A stretch of DNA of 64,000 nucleotides from Megamerina dolium (GCA_963854835.1 OY978525.1:93710136-93774135), one strand, 5' to 3'. Counted from the stretch's first letter, positions 10,483 to 22,787 are shown. Numbers and translations are program-made. The notes: a model not told the origin generated them from the letters alone.

Positions 10483-13400
10483 CTAATATCTAGAACGGCG
10501 TTCTATATTAGTGAAGCGAATAGCCAAGAAAGCTGCCAATGCTACACCCAAAAGCTGTAATAATTAGTATAGAAATTTCATGAGATGCATATATTGTAAG
10601 TTAGCGGCAATTAATATTTAAAATTAAAAGGTTATATACTAAATAATTATATTAAGTAAATCTTACCTCAACAATGAGTAAAGTCCCAATGCTATAATAT
10701 ACAAATTTTTTCAGGATTAAGTACAAATCAGCTAACACCTTATAACATCCATCCTGATTAATAATGTTATCATGGTAACAACTTGGGGGTATAGGCATAT
10801 TTGCACGTTCATAGTCTTGTGCACTATCCTTGCCACAGCATTTATACTAAGTACACATAAGATGGAATTATGTTAAGTTATGCGAACAATGTACTTATAT
10901 GAATGTGATTTTTTGCCCATATATCATTATGGACGTACGTTAGAATTTCCATAGGAATCCTCTACGAAAAATATGTATATGTTGACTTATGTATGCATTA
11001 ACACATAATATTCTGCACTTACAGGTTTATTTTTTTTTTAAATTTATTTATTTATTGAACATTTTGCACTTAAAATCGTGCACCAAGTAAGCATAATATG
11101 TCAACATTTGAACTTAAAAACCTTTGCGTATAAAATTTTTAATTTAATTACCTTATCTTGCATATTGTACATTTTCTCACCATTGCCTCTTAACAGAAAT
11201 TGCCAGTCATCATCAATAGTCTCATGGGTGAACTCAACCACATTCCATTGAATACTCCTAAATAGCACATATATATGGTAAAGAGCTGTAATACCCATAA
11301 GTGCGGTATACTTTTGGGTAAATTGAAGAAATTAAAAAATTGTTTAATATTGTAGAATATGCTTAACGCCGCGTCTTCACAGGTAGAAATTATTGCCTGC
11401 CATGTGTAATATTCAGTGCCAGATATAAGTTTTATCAGTGGCAATATTTGTGTGTGGGCATTTTTTATCTTGCTGTAGGTTAGGTTAGGTTATGTGGCTG
11501 CCCTCTCTCTGAGAGGACACACTTAGACCAAAAAGGCCCATTGTGATACCACTGAGCTTCTCTTCCAATACTGTTGTGCGTGTTAAATTTGAACAGCATT
11601 AGAAGGGACCTACTTATATTAGCCGGTTCCGAACGGCAGAACTCTTGTGACATCACTTTAACTTAGTTTTGTCACAGAGCTCTTTTCAAGAAGCATTTTT
11701 GGCAAATTGTTACTGCCGGAAAAATTGGCAATTCTTGCCGGCAGGTGGGTACCGTTCGAAAGAAAAATTTTTTCGATATTGTATTTTGTTATGCTTCAGC
11801 CGGGGATTGAACCAACGACCTACAGATCAGAAGGCCGACGCACTAACCACTGATGTAAGCACTTGAAAGATGGTGTTTATGCAAAAAGAAACACACAATT
11901 TTTTTCTTTTATGTTTATTATTTTAACTACTTTTTCCCTTTTTAATGCTCCTACATAAAACTCAAGCAAACAAAATGGGCACCGACCAAAACGTTTGGGC
12001 TCAATTTGAAGATGTTGCCACAGCGAACTTTTAATAGAAATGAAAACTTGCACATCAAAATAGCAAACTGACAGTACATGACAAGTAATATTTATGAAGC
12101 TAATTGCTCTGATAACAATCGTTTTTCATGTGCAATAATGCTGTCTCCATTAGCAATATATTGCCGGATAGTATTGTCAAGATAAAAACTTTTGCCTGTG
12201 GAGATGCTCTGTACAGACTATATTATAAATATAGACTTTATTTTATTTAAATTTGTATAACGTTGGCAAAGAAATGTAACAAACATGTATTTGGCATATA
12301 TTAGGATGTGTTAAGTTAGTATGGAGAACAAACGTAACAAAAAAAATCTAAATCTAAAAATATATATATAAAAAGTTTACTCGAATATCCATCTTTTTCT
12401 TTTATTTCCACTTTTTGAAAAACAATTTTTGCATATATTACTAATTTACACCCGAAATATGGTTGACTTTGACGAAGTACTTTGTATGTTATGAGGGGAG
12501 CTATATAATAAGTGGGCGTGGCTTACCTCTTTCTTGTAAATCCAATTAATTTTTCAATATTAATCCACACCTTAAATTTGTTTGTCTTACGTTGAATAGT
12601 TTGTAAGTTATAGCGGTTTAAATTTTTTTTAATTTTCGCAACTTTGTATGGTAGCCCCATTAATAAGTGGGCGTGGCATGTTGATTTTTTGCCATATTAT
12701 GTCCAACTACCATATTAATCTAAGTATTAATTATGATTGTTCTTTACAGAAGATTGCCGAAGTTACGGCTGTTTCAAATTTAAGAGAATTTCAGTCATTT
12801 TGTATGGGGGCTACAATAAACAGTGGGCATGGCACGGCCATTTCTTATGAGCCTAGTTGCTCGTACAATACTAATCCATACCTTAAATCTCGTTGTCCTA
12901 CGCTAAATGGTTTGTAAGTTATGGAGCTTAAAAGTTCGAGTTTAATTCCCTCGACTTTGTATGGGAGACCCATGAAGGAATGGGCGTGGCACACTGATGT
13001 TCTGCCATATTATTTCCGACTGCTATGTTAATCTAAGCGTCAAATATCGTTATTCTAGACAGAAGATTGTAGAAGTTACAGCTGTTTCAATTTAAAAGAA
13101 GTACAGACACTTTGTATGAGAGCTACGCTACAAAGTAGGCGTGGCTCACCCACTTTTGGCGAGGTTATATAGTAGTATAATATAACACTATGTGCCAAAT
13201 ATTTTTGTCCTAAGTGGTATATTATGTGAGTTATAGCAAGTTAAAAATTTTGAAAATTCCGATGTTAGTCGCTTTGAATGCTTGGTGTGGGCGTGGCTGT
13301 TGACCGATCAAGCCCAATATCAATCCTCTCCGTACCCTTGGATCATAGGTTACTTGTGCCAAATTTCATCGAAATAGCTCAATATTTACTCAAGTTATCG

Positions 13401-16169
13401 TGCGAACCAGCCAGGTGACAGACAGACGGACGGACATCGTTAAATCGAAAATTTAAGCTACGCTGATCAAGAATATATATCTATGTCTATATCTCCGGAG
13501 ATTCCTTCAAGTAGACACAAACATTTGACCGAAATGAATATACCTTGCATATTGCATTATGCAGGGTATAAAAAAGGGAAAACTAGATTCCAAATAATTG
13601 CCCAAGAAATTATATCTTATATAAATTATATGATTGCATAAAAATGGATATTTTGAAACTTCGATAGTTCCTTTTTATTTGGCTATACGCTTTCTGGACG
13701 AAGAATGTGTCCCACACTATTAAAGGCGTATAATAAATAATAGTGACTAACTTCGACTTACCGTCCATAATATCCAAATATTTTTATGTGATACTCCACA
13801 GCAGCCAACTATTGTAAGTAATAATAATAATGAACTGTCGACTATTGAAATAGGAGTACTCGGTAGTGGAGATTCCTTTGATGAGTGTGTAATTGCACCA
13901 ACGATGAGTATAACAGATAATATCTGAAATTCAAAAAAATTCAAAATACAAAATATGTATATAAGGACCTACATATATCATCTATGTACATAATTGTTGG
14001 TCATTGATGCTAATACAAGGTCCGTTCGCGTACGAAAGAGTTTTTACAAATTATTACAAATTTTACTATTTCATACTGGAAATGTGTTCGCGTACGCCAA
14101 AAACCAGTAAGAGGTGAAATTGAAAGAACAAATTATTTCCTATCTGTGATGATTCTGGCAAATTTTTACCGATAATATTTCTACTAGTAAGAATTCGTAA
14201 CATTCGATAAACAGCTGTTCTTGCTGGCAAGTAAATCTTCCGTTCGCGTACTTTTTTATTTATTTTTTTTCTAAATTTTATAGAGGATTTTTCTTACGCC
14301 CTTGAATTGTGTTGATAGGGAAATTTTACTAGAAAAGTACGTTCAGTTTTCATGCTTCTTTGTGATATTGTCAAGAATGATAGAAATACAGATTGCGCCC
14401 TGTAACGTCATAAATGAAACAGTACGAATAGTAGGCAAATAAGAAGTGTCAAAATCCCATACAAAAGGTAAATAAAATTGCGAACGTTTATACAAAATTG
14501 TAAAATAAGCAATATTTATTACATTATTATGGAAAATATTAGAAGAAACAAGTAAATAAATATACCGCGAAAATATGTATGTAACCTAAAGTGACCAGTA
14601 GTTGCATAAGTGGAAAAACTATGGATCAAAATAAAAGCGAAGTGGTTTCGTGTTTTCATTACAACTTTTATTGTGCACGCATGTATAAATATTTTTTAAA
14701 AATTAAATAATTATATCAATAATTAATGAATTAATTAATAATAAATATTTAATTAATTCTAGATTCTTGCGCAGTTTTTGCTAAACTCCTTTTTAAAACT
14801 TGTATGTTATATACATACTTCCTTTCCGTGTGTTTAAATGAGAGCTTAAAGGCGATACACTTTGCGGAATGCTTTTTCTGAAGTCTGCGCAGGAGCAAAT
14901 TTTCTTTCTTTAACGCTTTGCTACGTTTGAAATAAACATATACAGTATATATTTATTAGTTCAACTGTGCCTCCTCGAGCACGTTGCTAGTGTTATGCAT
15001 TTTTACAGGAGAGTTTGAGGCTTCTCCGAGGACATTTGAAGAGTGGAAGGGCAAATTTTCTTTATCTTCCTCGATCACCGTGATGGCTCCTGCAGTAATG
15101 ATGCAGACATTGTCGCCAACTTCAACACAATCTAATCCGAGATCTGTTAATAAGTTAATTTAAACAATTGACTATTTCCATACAATAACCAACAATTTTT
15201 TGTTACCATTAACTGCAATTTCCGAACTTTGTTGATGCAACAACATAGCAACGATATGCTTATTTTCTCTTCGTTGCACTCGCTGTTTCCGAAGAGTTGT
15301 CCCACCAGATATTCGGCAAATAGTTGGCACAACCCCGCGCTTCAATTTAAGTTTTGACTCAAAGCCTGGTAAATTAGTAACATTTCAGAAATGCGAATGC
15401 TGTGCTAATAAAATTAAAAAATTTTACCCATTTCATATTGCTTGAGGTTTATAAAATCATCATCTATGAAATGGTCCTTGCAAATCACACTATTTTTTTG
15501 GTTGAAAGGACTTAATTGCCGGCAGAAACTAACCCACTTTTTTGCCTAATCGTCGCAACTATCGTTATTGCAAATCAACACTGCACACTTCATTTACAAA
15601 AATCACCTTTTATTCAATCAAAATTGTTTTGAATAACCGTTTACTATATAAATAAAAGAATTATAAAAATTGATTTGCCCTTTTCGATTAATGTTCTTTT
15701 CGTTTATGACGTGTGCATACGAACAGTCGGCTGTCAAGCTCAAACCAAAAAAGATAAGTGTTCACTCAGGGCGCAATCTGTATTTCCATCATTCTTGTGA
15801 TATTGTAAATTTGGTTATTGGCAAGTTCTTTACCTACTCATAGTCAACTAAACTAAGTACTCATCTCATAATCAGTTACTGGAAAAGAATACAACGAAAT
15901 AACTTAATAGCAGAGATTAGGAAGGTCACTAATGTGTGATTTCATATTCACAATTAAAACGAAAATGAAATTAATCGACGTGAATGTATGCATGTCCATA
16001 CTATCGTCTTATATAGCCCATATCACATACGTAGATGGTATTTTATAATTATTTAAATAATATATTCTATTATATGATGTGAATGTTAAATATTTGATAT
16101 CAAACTCACTCCAAATATTACGTTGATAGTAATAAATAGACATTTAAGGGTCGCCGCACCACATCCCAT
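10483..16169 (-). CDS. Tetraspanin T1 (five exons, 210 aa)
   Basis: Exons on the minus strand are 16169-16110, 13923-13762, 11310-11152, 10846-10667 and 10554-10483 (stop TAG). All junctions are GT/AG and phase 0. It encodes MGCGAATLK, TM1, a short loop, TM2 with GCCG, TM3, a large loop with YKCCGKDSAQDY, PPSCY and DGCYK, TM4 and a basic tail ending RRSRY. Tetraspanins organise membrane microdomains at the cell surface or in endosomes. Oddities: TM3 contains His and Arg (ALYHIYVLFRSIQW), the usual ALRES after GCCG is VSHKN, and the ANxTIP glycosylation sequon of its paralogues reads ANMPIP. Intron 1 holds a THAP-bearing transposon, and intron 2 holds a mini-me-like element and a SINE. A candidate AATAAA (minus strand) lies near 10320. 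It is structurally complete but looks less constrained than its neighbours. Confidence 0.92.
11478..11853 (-). mobile_element. tRNA-derived SINE, tail type 1
   Basis: The copy is inverted. The tail reads (on plus) TAGGTTAGGTTAGGTTATGTGG at the left, and the head with GATCAGAAGGCCGACGCACTAACC lies at the right. The outermost A-box side of the head is cut at CCACTGATG. It sits in intron 2 of T1. Confidence 0.85.
12355..13571 (-). mobile_element. mini-me-like interspersed element, copy 3
   Basis: This inverted copy lies in intron 2 of T1. Its outer end (TATGCAGGGTATA) is at 13571. The GTCY tract at about 13420-13437 has only a few units, and the far end stops near 12355 without the CAGCCGACTG segment. 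The internal CAGCTGT...AATCTTCTGT blocks are recognisable but more diverged than in copies 1 and 2. Confidence 0.7.
14023..14260. repeat. Three spaced copies of GTTCGCGTAC
   Basis: The decamer GTTCGCGTAC occurs near 14027, 14088 and 14243 in otherwise AT-rich intron 1 of T1, just left of the P-like element. It could mark the remains of another element. No function is claimed. Confidence 0.6.
14372..15797 (-). mobile_element. P-superfamily-like element with 31-bp TIRs and a THAP gene
   Basis: Terminal inverted repeats of 31 bp (14372-14402 and 15767-15797) differ at one position and begin CAAGAATGAT. They are flanked by a direct repeat TGATATTGT (14363-14371 and 15798-15806), a 9-bp target duplication, or 8 bp if one end is counted a base longer. 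The interior carries a broken three-exon THAP-domain gene on the minus strand and about 550 bp of AT-rich noncoding DNA. TIR length, target duplication size and a THAP domain are all features of P elements. No RNase H-like transposase core is present, so the copy is non-autonomous. It sits in intron 1 of T1. Confidence 0.8.
14956..15593 (-). pseudogene. THAP-domain protein gene inside the P-like element (broken)
   Basis: Exons on the minus strand are 15593-15428, 15365-15207 and 15143-14956, with GT/AG junctions and matching phases. Exon 1 begins MKCAVLIC (the C-x4-C zinc ligands), then runs into a TAG at codon 16, and continues KKWVSFCRQLSPF...SVICKDHFIDDDF, which supplies the conserved Trp and the C-x2-H ligands. 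Exon 2 has LKLKRGVVPTIC, matching the AVPTIF box that ends THAP domains. Exon 3 ends with a TAA overlapping an AATAAA signal. The spacing between the zinc-ligand pairs is about 15 residues too short, so a deletion as well as the stop disables the DNA-binding domain. It could be a truncated, repressor-like derivative of a P-type transposase or a captured host THAP gene. Confidence 0.75.
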
Positions 16170-16925
16170 TATTACTTTTTTTGTGATATTTTATCTATAC
16201 AGTAATGATGTTTTAAAATAAAAGAGAAATATATTATATGTACATATAAACAAACAATTCGGAAATTTATATTCACCAACGCTTAGGCGTATTAACACGT
16301 TTAGTATAACAATTCAACTGAATCAGAGTCGGTTTATACACAATGATCTTATATTTCAGTGCTCACGAGAATGGCTGACAGTAGAAACAAAATTATCGGC
16401 GACAATAGCGTCAGCACCAGTACATTTTAATCGTATTTTTATTTTCCTATCACTACTACGCATTTACTTGTTGTTTGATGGTTTGTTCGCAAGCTAGCTT
16501 ATTCGCTCAATGGAGAGTTATGCTCATTTAAATTAACTAGCCAAAATTGTAGCTAGTGTGTTGTTGTTGTTGTTTATATATTTAAATAAATTATCTTTGG
16601 CTCTGCAGAGCATTGGTTGTACTCTTTTTCATGACAATGAGCGTATTCATTTTGAATAGAGAGATATCTAATTATGTTAACCAATTCCAAAAGACAGAAT
16701 TTTTGTGACATCACTTTTTCGTATGATTTTTGTTATATAGCCCTTTCATAAGTTATTTCACGGAGAATGTTTGGTATAATTTATATGTGGTTTTACGTTT
16801 GTGTTTAATGCGTTGTTTCTCTTATTATTTGTCATACATTTTTGCCCATTGTACTCGACATTTGACATTTCATGTGTTCAAATTCTAGATATCGTTTAGC
16901 CAAAGATTACGTACACTCACAAAGA
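15807..16925. repeat. Duplicated T1 promoter/exon 1 block (paralogue of 4470-5547)
   Basis: See the partner block. The shared part covers the start of intron 1, exon 1, the 5' UTR, the core promoter and upstream DNA to about 16925. Confidence 0.85.
16296..16353 (-). promoter_or_regulatory. Core promoter of T1 (TATA, Inr, +17 block)
   Basis: TATAAGA starts at 16353, Inr TTCAGTTG gives +1 at 16319, and TAAACGTG lies at +17 to +24. The 5' UTR is 150 nt to the ATG at 16169. Confidence 0.75.
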
Positions 16926-17130
16926 GCGTTTGCTAACGATAGACCGACAAATTTCAATGAAACTTGGATACACCATAAAAAATACACCATTTGGATACAC
17001 CATAACAATCACGAAATAGAAATTCAGTGAAAACCGTGGACTGTTAAGGGGATATCGGCTCGAAGGATAAGCAAAAATTATTTCTGGGAGAATTGTGTAG
17101 ACTTACAAGGCGACGATTGTTTTGTTCCAG

Positions 17131-17443
17131 AGTAGTTGTGTAGCTCAGTGATTAGTTCGTTGGCCTTCTGATCTGTCGGTCGTGGGTTCGACGACAAATT
17201 GGCAATTTTTCCGGCAGTAACAATTTGCCAAAAATGCTTCTTAAAGGAGCTCTGTGACAAAACTAAGTTAAAGTGATGTCACAAGGATTCTGCCGGTCAG
17301 AACCGTCTAATATAAGTAGGTAGGTACTGTCCAAATTTAACACGCACAACAGTATTGGAAGAGAAGCTCGGTGGTATCACAATGGCCCTTTCTGGCCTAA
17401 GTGGGTCCTCTCAGAGAGAGGGCACCCACATAACCTAACCAAC
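17131..17443 (+). mobile_element. tRNA-derived SINE, tail type 1, internally deleted
   Basis: The head TGTGTAGCTCAGTGATTAGTTCGTTGGCCTTCTGATC is recognisable. The segment between the B box (GTGGGTTCGA) and the body is missing. The tail reads GAGGGCACCCACATAACCTAACC. Confidence 0.8.
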
Positions 17444-17446
17444 CTC

Positions 17447-17665
17447 AGTTGCGTATCCGGATCAGTGTCAGTTGCACTGCTAATTATATTCCATGGCTGT
17501 CTAATTGAATTACGTTTACCAAGAATATTAAATGATTTAGTAGAGACTGTTCTAAGTGTCTCCGTAATGCGCCGATATGCCAATCTCTGGACTTTCTCCA
17601 CAGCTTTCATGTATAAGGTATTATGAGCTACGGCACCAAGATATATAGATAACACCACTGTAAAG
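17447..17665 (-). pseudogene. LINE reverse-transcriptase C-terminal fragment
   Basis: The minus-strand reading VVLSIYLGAVAHN...MKAVEKVQRLAYRRITETLRTVSTKSFNIL resembles the region after the RT domain of R1/I-type LINEs (ALEKVQRLAC..ITGALRTTPT). It is about 70 codons, with no further flanking coding sequence. It directly abuts the tail of a SINE. Confidence 0.6.
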
Positions 17666-18596
17666 CCACTATTTCTATATTAATGTTATCTAAGACATTA
17701 GTGGAGTGAACCAAAGATAAATTGGTTTACTCACTTTTTTATATTCTCTGGAACTTACCACTGATAAACATAATGCTTTGCTATGGACTTAGCAAACTTG
17801 CTTGCGCAAACTTGGAAGATGAAGCTGACATAATAAAAAATGCAATCACTGCGAGATAATTGCTACTTTCTATTCCGAAAATAAAAAATCTTAGGCACAT
17901 AAATTTCAGATGGCTTGTATGCGAAGAATGATCATCGATCATTACAATGGAGATGCCAATGGGGACATATCAGCAAATTGCATTTATTAATTCCGACGTG
18001 GCCACGAAATTGTTGCGAATACGTAATTCAAAATCTATAAACTAGAAAAAATTCAAATTGCTCTCTCTTTTATTTTTTCGTTTGTCATACTTACTTCATT
18101 GATATATTACTTTTTCTTAGAGGTGGACTTTATGGAAATGGATATCAGTACTTCACACTGTGAAGAATATTAAGGAGATGCTAATCACAATCACCAATTA
18201 TCAACGCTAACTTCGAATACGCTGGAAGTTTTTACGTAATTGAAGGAGGTCTTGAAAATATTTGTTTCCTTTTGTGACGTTTTCTAAAATATTTTGGTTT
18301 AACGGAAAGCCTTTCGTGAGTTTACTATAAAAAAAAAGTTTGGATTTTCTTAAAACTTCTTTAATCGACAGTGGAAATATTTTAAAGGATTTCGTTTCAA
18401 ATATTTAAAAAACATTTCTAAAAAAAATTTGTTTTTTCATTTATGTTGAAGTCTAATATATGAATTAAGTACAATATTACCTAATAAAGTAGAATTATTC
18501 ATTTATTTTCATAATTCTTTATAGTTACAGATATTTGCAATACATCAAAATATCTGCTTTAAACTTATGTGGTAGATAAGCATTTAGTTTTGTTCT
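17666..18596. other. Spacer between T1 and T2, nothing recognised
   Basis: AT-rich, with a minus-strand AATAAA near 18505 that could serve the 3' end of T2. I see no element ends or exons. Confidence 0.45.
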
Positions 18597-21595
18597 TTAA
18601 TATGTAGAACGGCGTTCCGTATTGCTAAAGTGAATAGCCAAAAATGCTCCCATTGCTGCACCTACAAGCTGTAAGAAACAATATAAAAATTTGATTAAAT
18701 ATATGTATTTTAGTATAAATTATCTATTTAACTGATGTACGATTACATTAGATTGAGTCGCTGCGCAATCTAAGGGAATAAGTTTCAAATATCCATACCA
18801 TAATTGATGACCAATACATTTTTTTTTTACACCGAGAAAAAGGGCCTATTTCATAACTTGTTGACCAATTTGCATATAGTGTATATCGTTCAAAATCCCT
18901 CAACGACATTTCAGACTGCTCAGACTTAATTGACCATTGAGGTTGAGGTTTAATCATGGAGATTAACGTGGTCTGTGAAGCAACTGCTGTGTTTATGGAG
19001 ACATTTTCAACGATGTTATATGATATTTGCACATTGGTCATCAAATTACAAAGTTATAATTATTTTTAATGGCGTGGAGAGGCTTTCGTCATAAGTTTTC
19101 AATGCAAAGGGATGCAGATTTGAGTATTTTTCAACAACCCATCTTAATGACTAATATATACTATGTTTTATGTAGAAGGTATTACCTCAAGAGCGAGTAA
19201 AGACCCACAGATCCAATAGAAAATCCTTTTAAGTCTTATAACGTAGTTAGTCATCGTCTTGTAACATCCATCCAGTTTTAGGCTTTTTTTATGATATTTT
19301 TCATTGCTGTAGCAACTTTGGGGTATAGTAATATTGGCACGAACATAATCTTCTGCACTATCTTTGCCGCAACAATCGTCCTGCATATAAAATAAATTAT
19401 TAAATTAAGCAAATAGATAAAAAAAAAAGAAAAATGATTTTATTTTCACACAGCTCAATATGGACGTGAAACCAGAGAAGAAATATAATACCAAAACCGC
19501 TCATAACTTGAGCGGTTTTATATAACTTGAAAAAATTTTACGAACAAATTATATGGTCTGCCGGTAATATCAATTAAAAAAATTTTTTTTTTAATTAAGC
19601 CAAACGTCGTGCGGTCTGAATTCAAATCGAAGGTATTTTTACCAAAAATTTGAAAATTAACCCGAACTCTATGGAATATTTAAGGTTATGTTACACAACG
19701 GGATAATTTTTCTCCACTATCAGTGTTTCCTTTAATATCAATATCGGCATTTTAACTGGAACGAATTCAAATATTTAAATGGTTAAATTTTTCAAAAACA
19801 TGTAAATCCTTTCATATTATAGTATTCAATTAATAGGTGAGTATTACTGTATTTGAGATCTAGCTTCACAGTCATAACAATTTATTCAAGTGCAACGAAA
19901 AAAATTCATCGTTTGTCGCACAGTTTATAAATATAAATAGATTGTGTTGTATTTAGTTACCGTAATTTGCATTTCATCCATTGCATTAGAATTTCCTTTT
20001 AATAGCAGTTTCCATTCATCGTCAACCATCTCATGACCTACCTCTACCGGGTTAATTTGCATAACGATTCCAAACAACACAATAACAATGCCAAGAGCTA
20101 TAATTCCCAAGCATATGGTATACTTTTGGGGAATTAAAAAAATATTTATAACAATTTAGTATAGCATTATCGTTATCGTCGAGTCAATTGCGACATAAAA
20201 TTTATATATAATGATAGCAAATTTACAATTATATCCATGATGCTCAGAAAATATTGAATTATATTCTTGTGATAGTGATTGATTTTATCTTACCACCCAT
20301 GATAGCCAGACACTTTCGCGTAGAGCTCCACAGCAGCCAGCGATTGTAATTAAAAATAATATACAGACGATTACTAATACAGTAATGCCAACGCTTGTGG
20401 CTGCCCAAAAACCAGCTACACAAATAATGAGAACAACAGCGATTATCTGAAAAGCAAAATAGATGATAAATACAGTTTTGAAATGATTAACTCGATCATT
20501 GTTGTAATATTTCCAGCACATTAGAGCCGGGTTAAATTTCGTCACTCCAAATGAGTAATTTAATTAGGAGTATGAAAACAAATAAAAAAAAAAAAAACTA
20601 AACAATTGCATGCATTATGTTTTTTTTTTTTTTCAAATAATACCAAACACTTAAATTCATCATCTTTTAATTTTAAAACGCCTTTTAATTTTATTGCATG
20701 AATAATAAGCATTTGTGATTGAATGGTTGACATAGATTAAATTAGGATATTATGGCTGCGCTTCTCTTCCAGTACTGTTGTGCGTGTTAAATTCTTGGAC
20801 AGTATAAGAAGGGACCTACATGCTTATATTAGCCGATTACAAACGGCAGAACCTTTATGGCATCACTTTTTCTGAGCTTTGTCACAGAGTTCTTTCAGTA
20901 GTATGATATTTTTTCATGGCAAAGTGTTACTACCGGAAGAATTATTAACTTTTCAATACTTGAGTTCTCACAAGACCAAAGCACTGAGCTATAGCACCCA
21001 CAATGGAAGACATACAATTAAAAAAAATATCAATAAATATCGAGTCCTCTCTCAATTTTGTGGTTTCATGGCAAAACACATTTTCAAAAATGTAAAAATA
21101 ACAAATAACACTCCTGGCAGTGAAAGGGAATTCAAAATATAGGACACCTAATTGAGATGGGTGGAAATAGAGATCAGTATCACGATATAAATGGAAGCTT
21201 GGACTAATTGAAGACAATATTTTACTTCCACTATTTTATTTTACTATTTTGAAATGTTATTCTATTTGGAAATTATTACAAGGATTATTTTGCAATTATT
21301 ATTTAAAATTATATTTAAAACATTTCAAATTGTATGTAAATGAAGGTTGTGTGTTCGTCAGCATTCGAAATCGAAAAGGCAAATAAAGAAGAAGAAATAT
21401 AAAATCGAATGCTATGCTCTTAGAGTATACAAAATATTGTACACACTTTCTTTTGTCACCCTGTACGGATATATAGTGTATTGTATACATAAGTATATTA
21501 GAATTACGTCATATTTGTGCATAATGCCAAAATTCTTACATGGCGGGTTCGGTGATAATATAAAGTAAACAGATACGCATTCACCGGTAATATAT

Positions 21596-21631
<36 letters not shown>

Positions 21632-22381
21632 ATTATGTTGTAGGTACGAGTTTCTATAATGTTCTCTCTTATTTTTGTAAAAGAAAGTGTTCTTAACAAC
21701 ATATATGCTCTCTCAATAGTACAGTTTAATTGTATAACAATCATATTTTGTTAGATGTTAACATGCACGTTTGGAAATAAAATGTTGAAAAATATTTAAG
21801 AAAGCGTATGTACAATAAAATACACACACACACCCAAACACTATCTATGGAGACATATGGTAAAAGCCGATAAACAGTATATGGTCCACGAAATATTCAT
21901 GTCGACTCATATATAATTAATTAATTTTTTATTATACAAAATACGAAAATATCTACCATGCATCCTATGACTGAGTAATTGGTGAAAATTGATGTTAATA
22001 TCTTGCATTACTTTCAGTTTTTATTTTCATCATATATTATCATATATTTAGTACAATTAATTATGTCTATTTGATTTGTGATTTTTTTTAAAGTTTTTTT
22101 TCAAGTTGACAAAAATATTAAGTATAGAAATACAAAAGAATAGCAGATTAAGAAGGTCGCAAAAATATCATTTAATGTGATTGCTATTAAAACGACGAAA
22201 ATTATTGAAATATGTGTGCATGCCTTATATAGCCAATAGTACATAGATGGTATTGTATAATTATTCAAATAATATATTCAATTACGTTTTGCAAATAATA
22301 ATTATTTGATATCAAACTCACCCCAAATATTATATTAGCAATAATATGTATGTATTTAAGTGTCCCGGTAGCACATCCCAT
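18597..22381 (-). CDS. Tetraspanin T2 (five exons, 213 aa)
   Basis: Exons on the minus strand are 22381-22322, 20446-20294, 20122-19961, 19380-19186 and 18668-18597 (TAA). All junctions are GT/AG and phase 0. The product starts MGCATGTLKY (Cys near the membrane, a likely acylation site). TM1 spans roughly residues 9-32, TM2 contains GCCGALRES, and TM3 lies at the start of exon 3. The large loop has DDCCGKDSAEDY, the sequon NIT, PQSCY and DGCYK; TM4 follows, with a tail ending RRSTY. Of the array it is the most canonical member. Its intron 1 contains a SINE and a (CT)n tract. The role is inferred from the family: a four-TM scaffold clustering partner receptors or adhesion proteins. Which Drosophila Tsp42E gene it corresponds to cannot be decided by eye. 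Confidence 0.94.
20755..21003 (-). mobile_element. tRNA-derived SINE, truncated
   Basis: Inverted copy in intron 1 of T2. The body blocks (CTTCTCTTCCAGTACTGTTG, AAACGGCAGAACC) and the head (AAAGCACTGAGCTATAGCACCC) are present. The tail is missing and the head partly deleted. Confidence 0.75.
21597..21629 (+). repeat. (CT)n microsatellite
   Basis: About 16 CT units in intron 1 of T2. Confidence 0.95.
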
Positions 22382-22508
22382 TTTTATTTTGTAATTTATT
22401 CTTTGATAATATTATAGAGTATTAAAAATATATATACGTATATATTATACACACATATATACGAGAATTTCGGAAATTTATATTCACCAATGCACCAATG
22501 TGTATTAA

Positions 22509-22566
22509 CACGCTTAGTATAAAAATTCAACTGAACCAGAATCGGTTTATACACAAAATGTTTATA
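22509..22566 (-). promoter_or_regulatory. Core promoter of T2 (TATA, Inr, +17 block)
   Basis: TATAAACA starts at 22566, Inr TTCAGTTG gives +1 at 22532, and TAAGCGTG lies at +17 to +24. The 5' UTR is 151 nt. Confidence 0.75.
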
Positions 22567-22787
22567 CTTCAATATACACGAATGGCCGGTCGGCGGCAAT
22601 AATTGCGTCAGCAGCAGTAAATATTTGGCTTCTTACTCTTCTTCTAACATTTCTATTACTTTGTCGTTTGATAATTTCTTTGCTTTCTGGTTTGTGCTGA
22701 GTACTAAGCTTCTAATGGAGAGTTATGCGCAAGAGTTAAATTCAACTCACCCGCATGATCTTTGACTTCGAGCACTATTGACATAGC

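Noticed and set aside
12648..12917. 89-codon open frame on the plus strand
   Set aside because: It lies wholly within mini-me-like copy 3 and mirrors the minus-strand frames of copies 1 and 2 (3474-3731), so it is a repeat artefact.
15147..15332. 61-codon frame with CCC and NCW motifs
   Set aside because: It is the wrong frame of THAP exon 2 and the following intron. The coding frame is the one ending in GVVPTIC.
4781..16169. Assigning individual Drosophila gene names (lbm, Tsp42Ee and others) to the tetraspanins
   Set aside because: Members of this cluster are too similar and fast evolving to assign orthology by eye. A tree would be needed.
18748..19044. 98-codon open frame on the minus strand inside intron 4 of T2
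   Set aside because: No domain, no splice logic with T2, composition like its surroundings.
21412..21744. 110-codon minus-strand frame with an RERERERER run
   Set aside because: The run is the translation of the (CT)n microsatellite in T2 intron 1.
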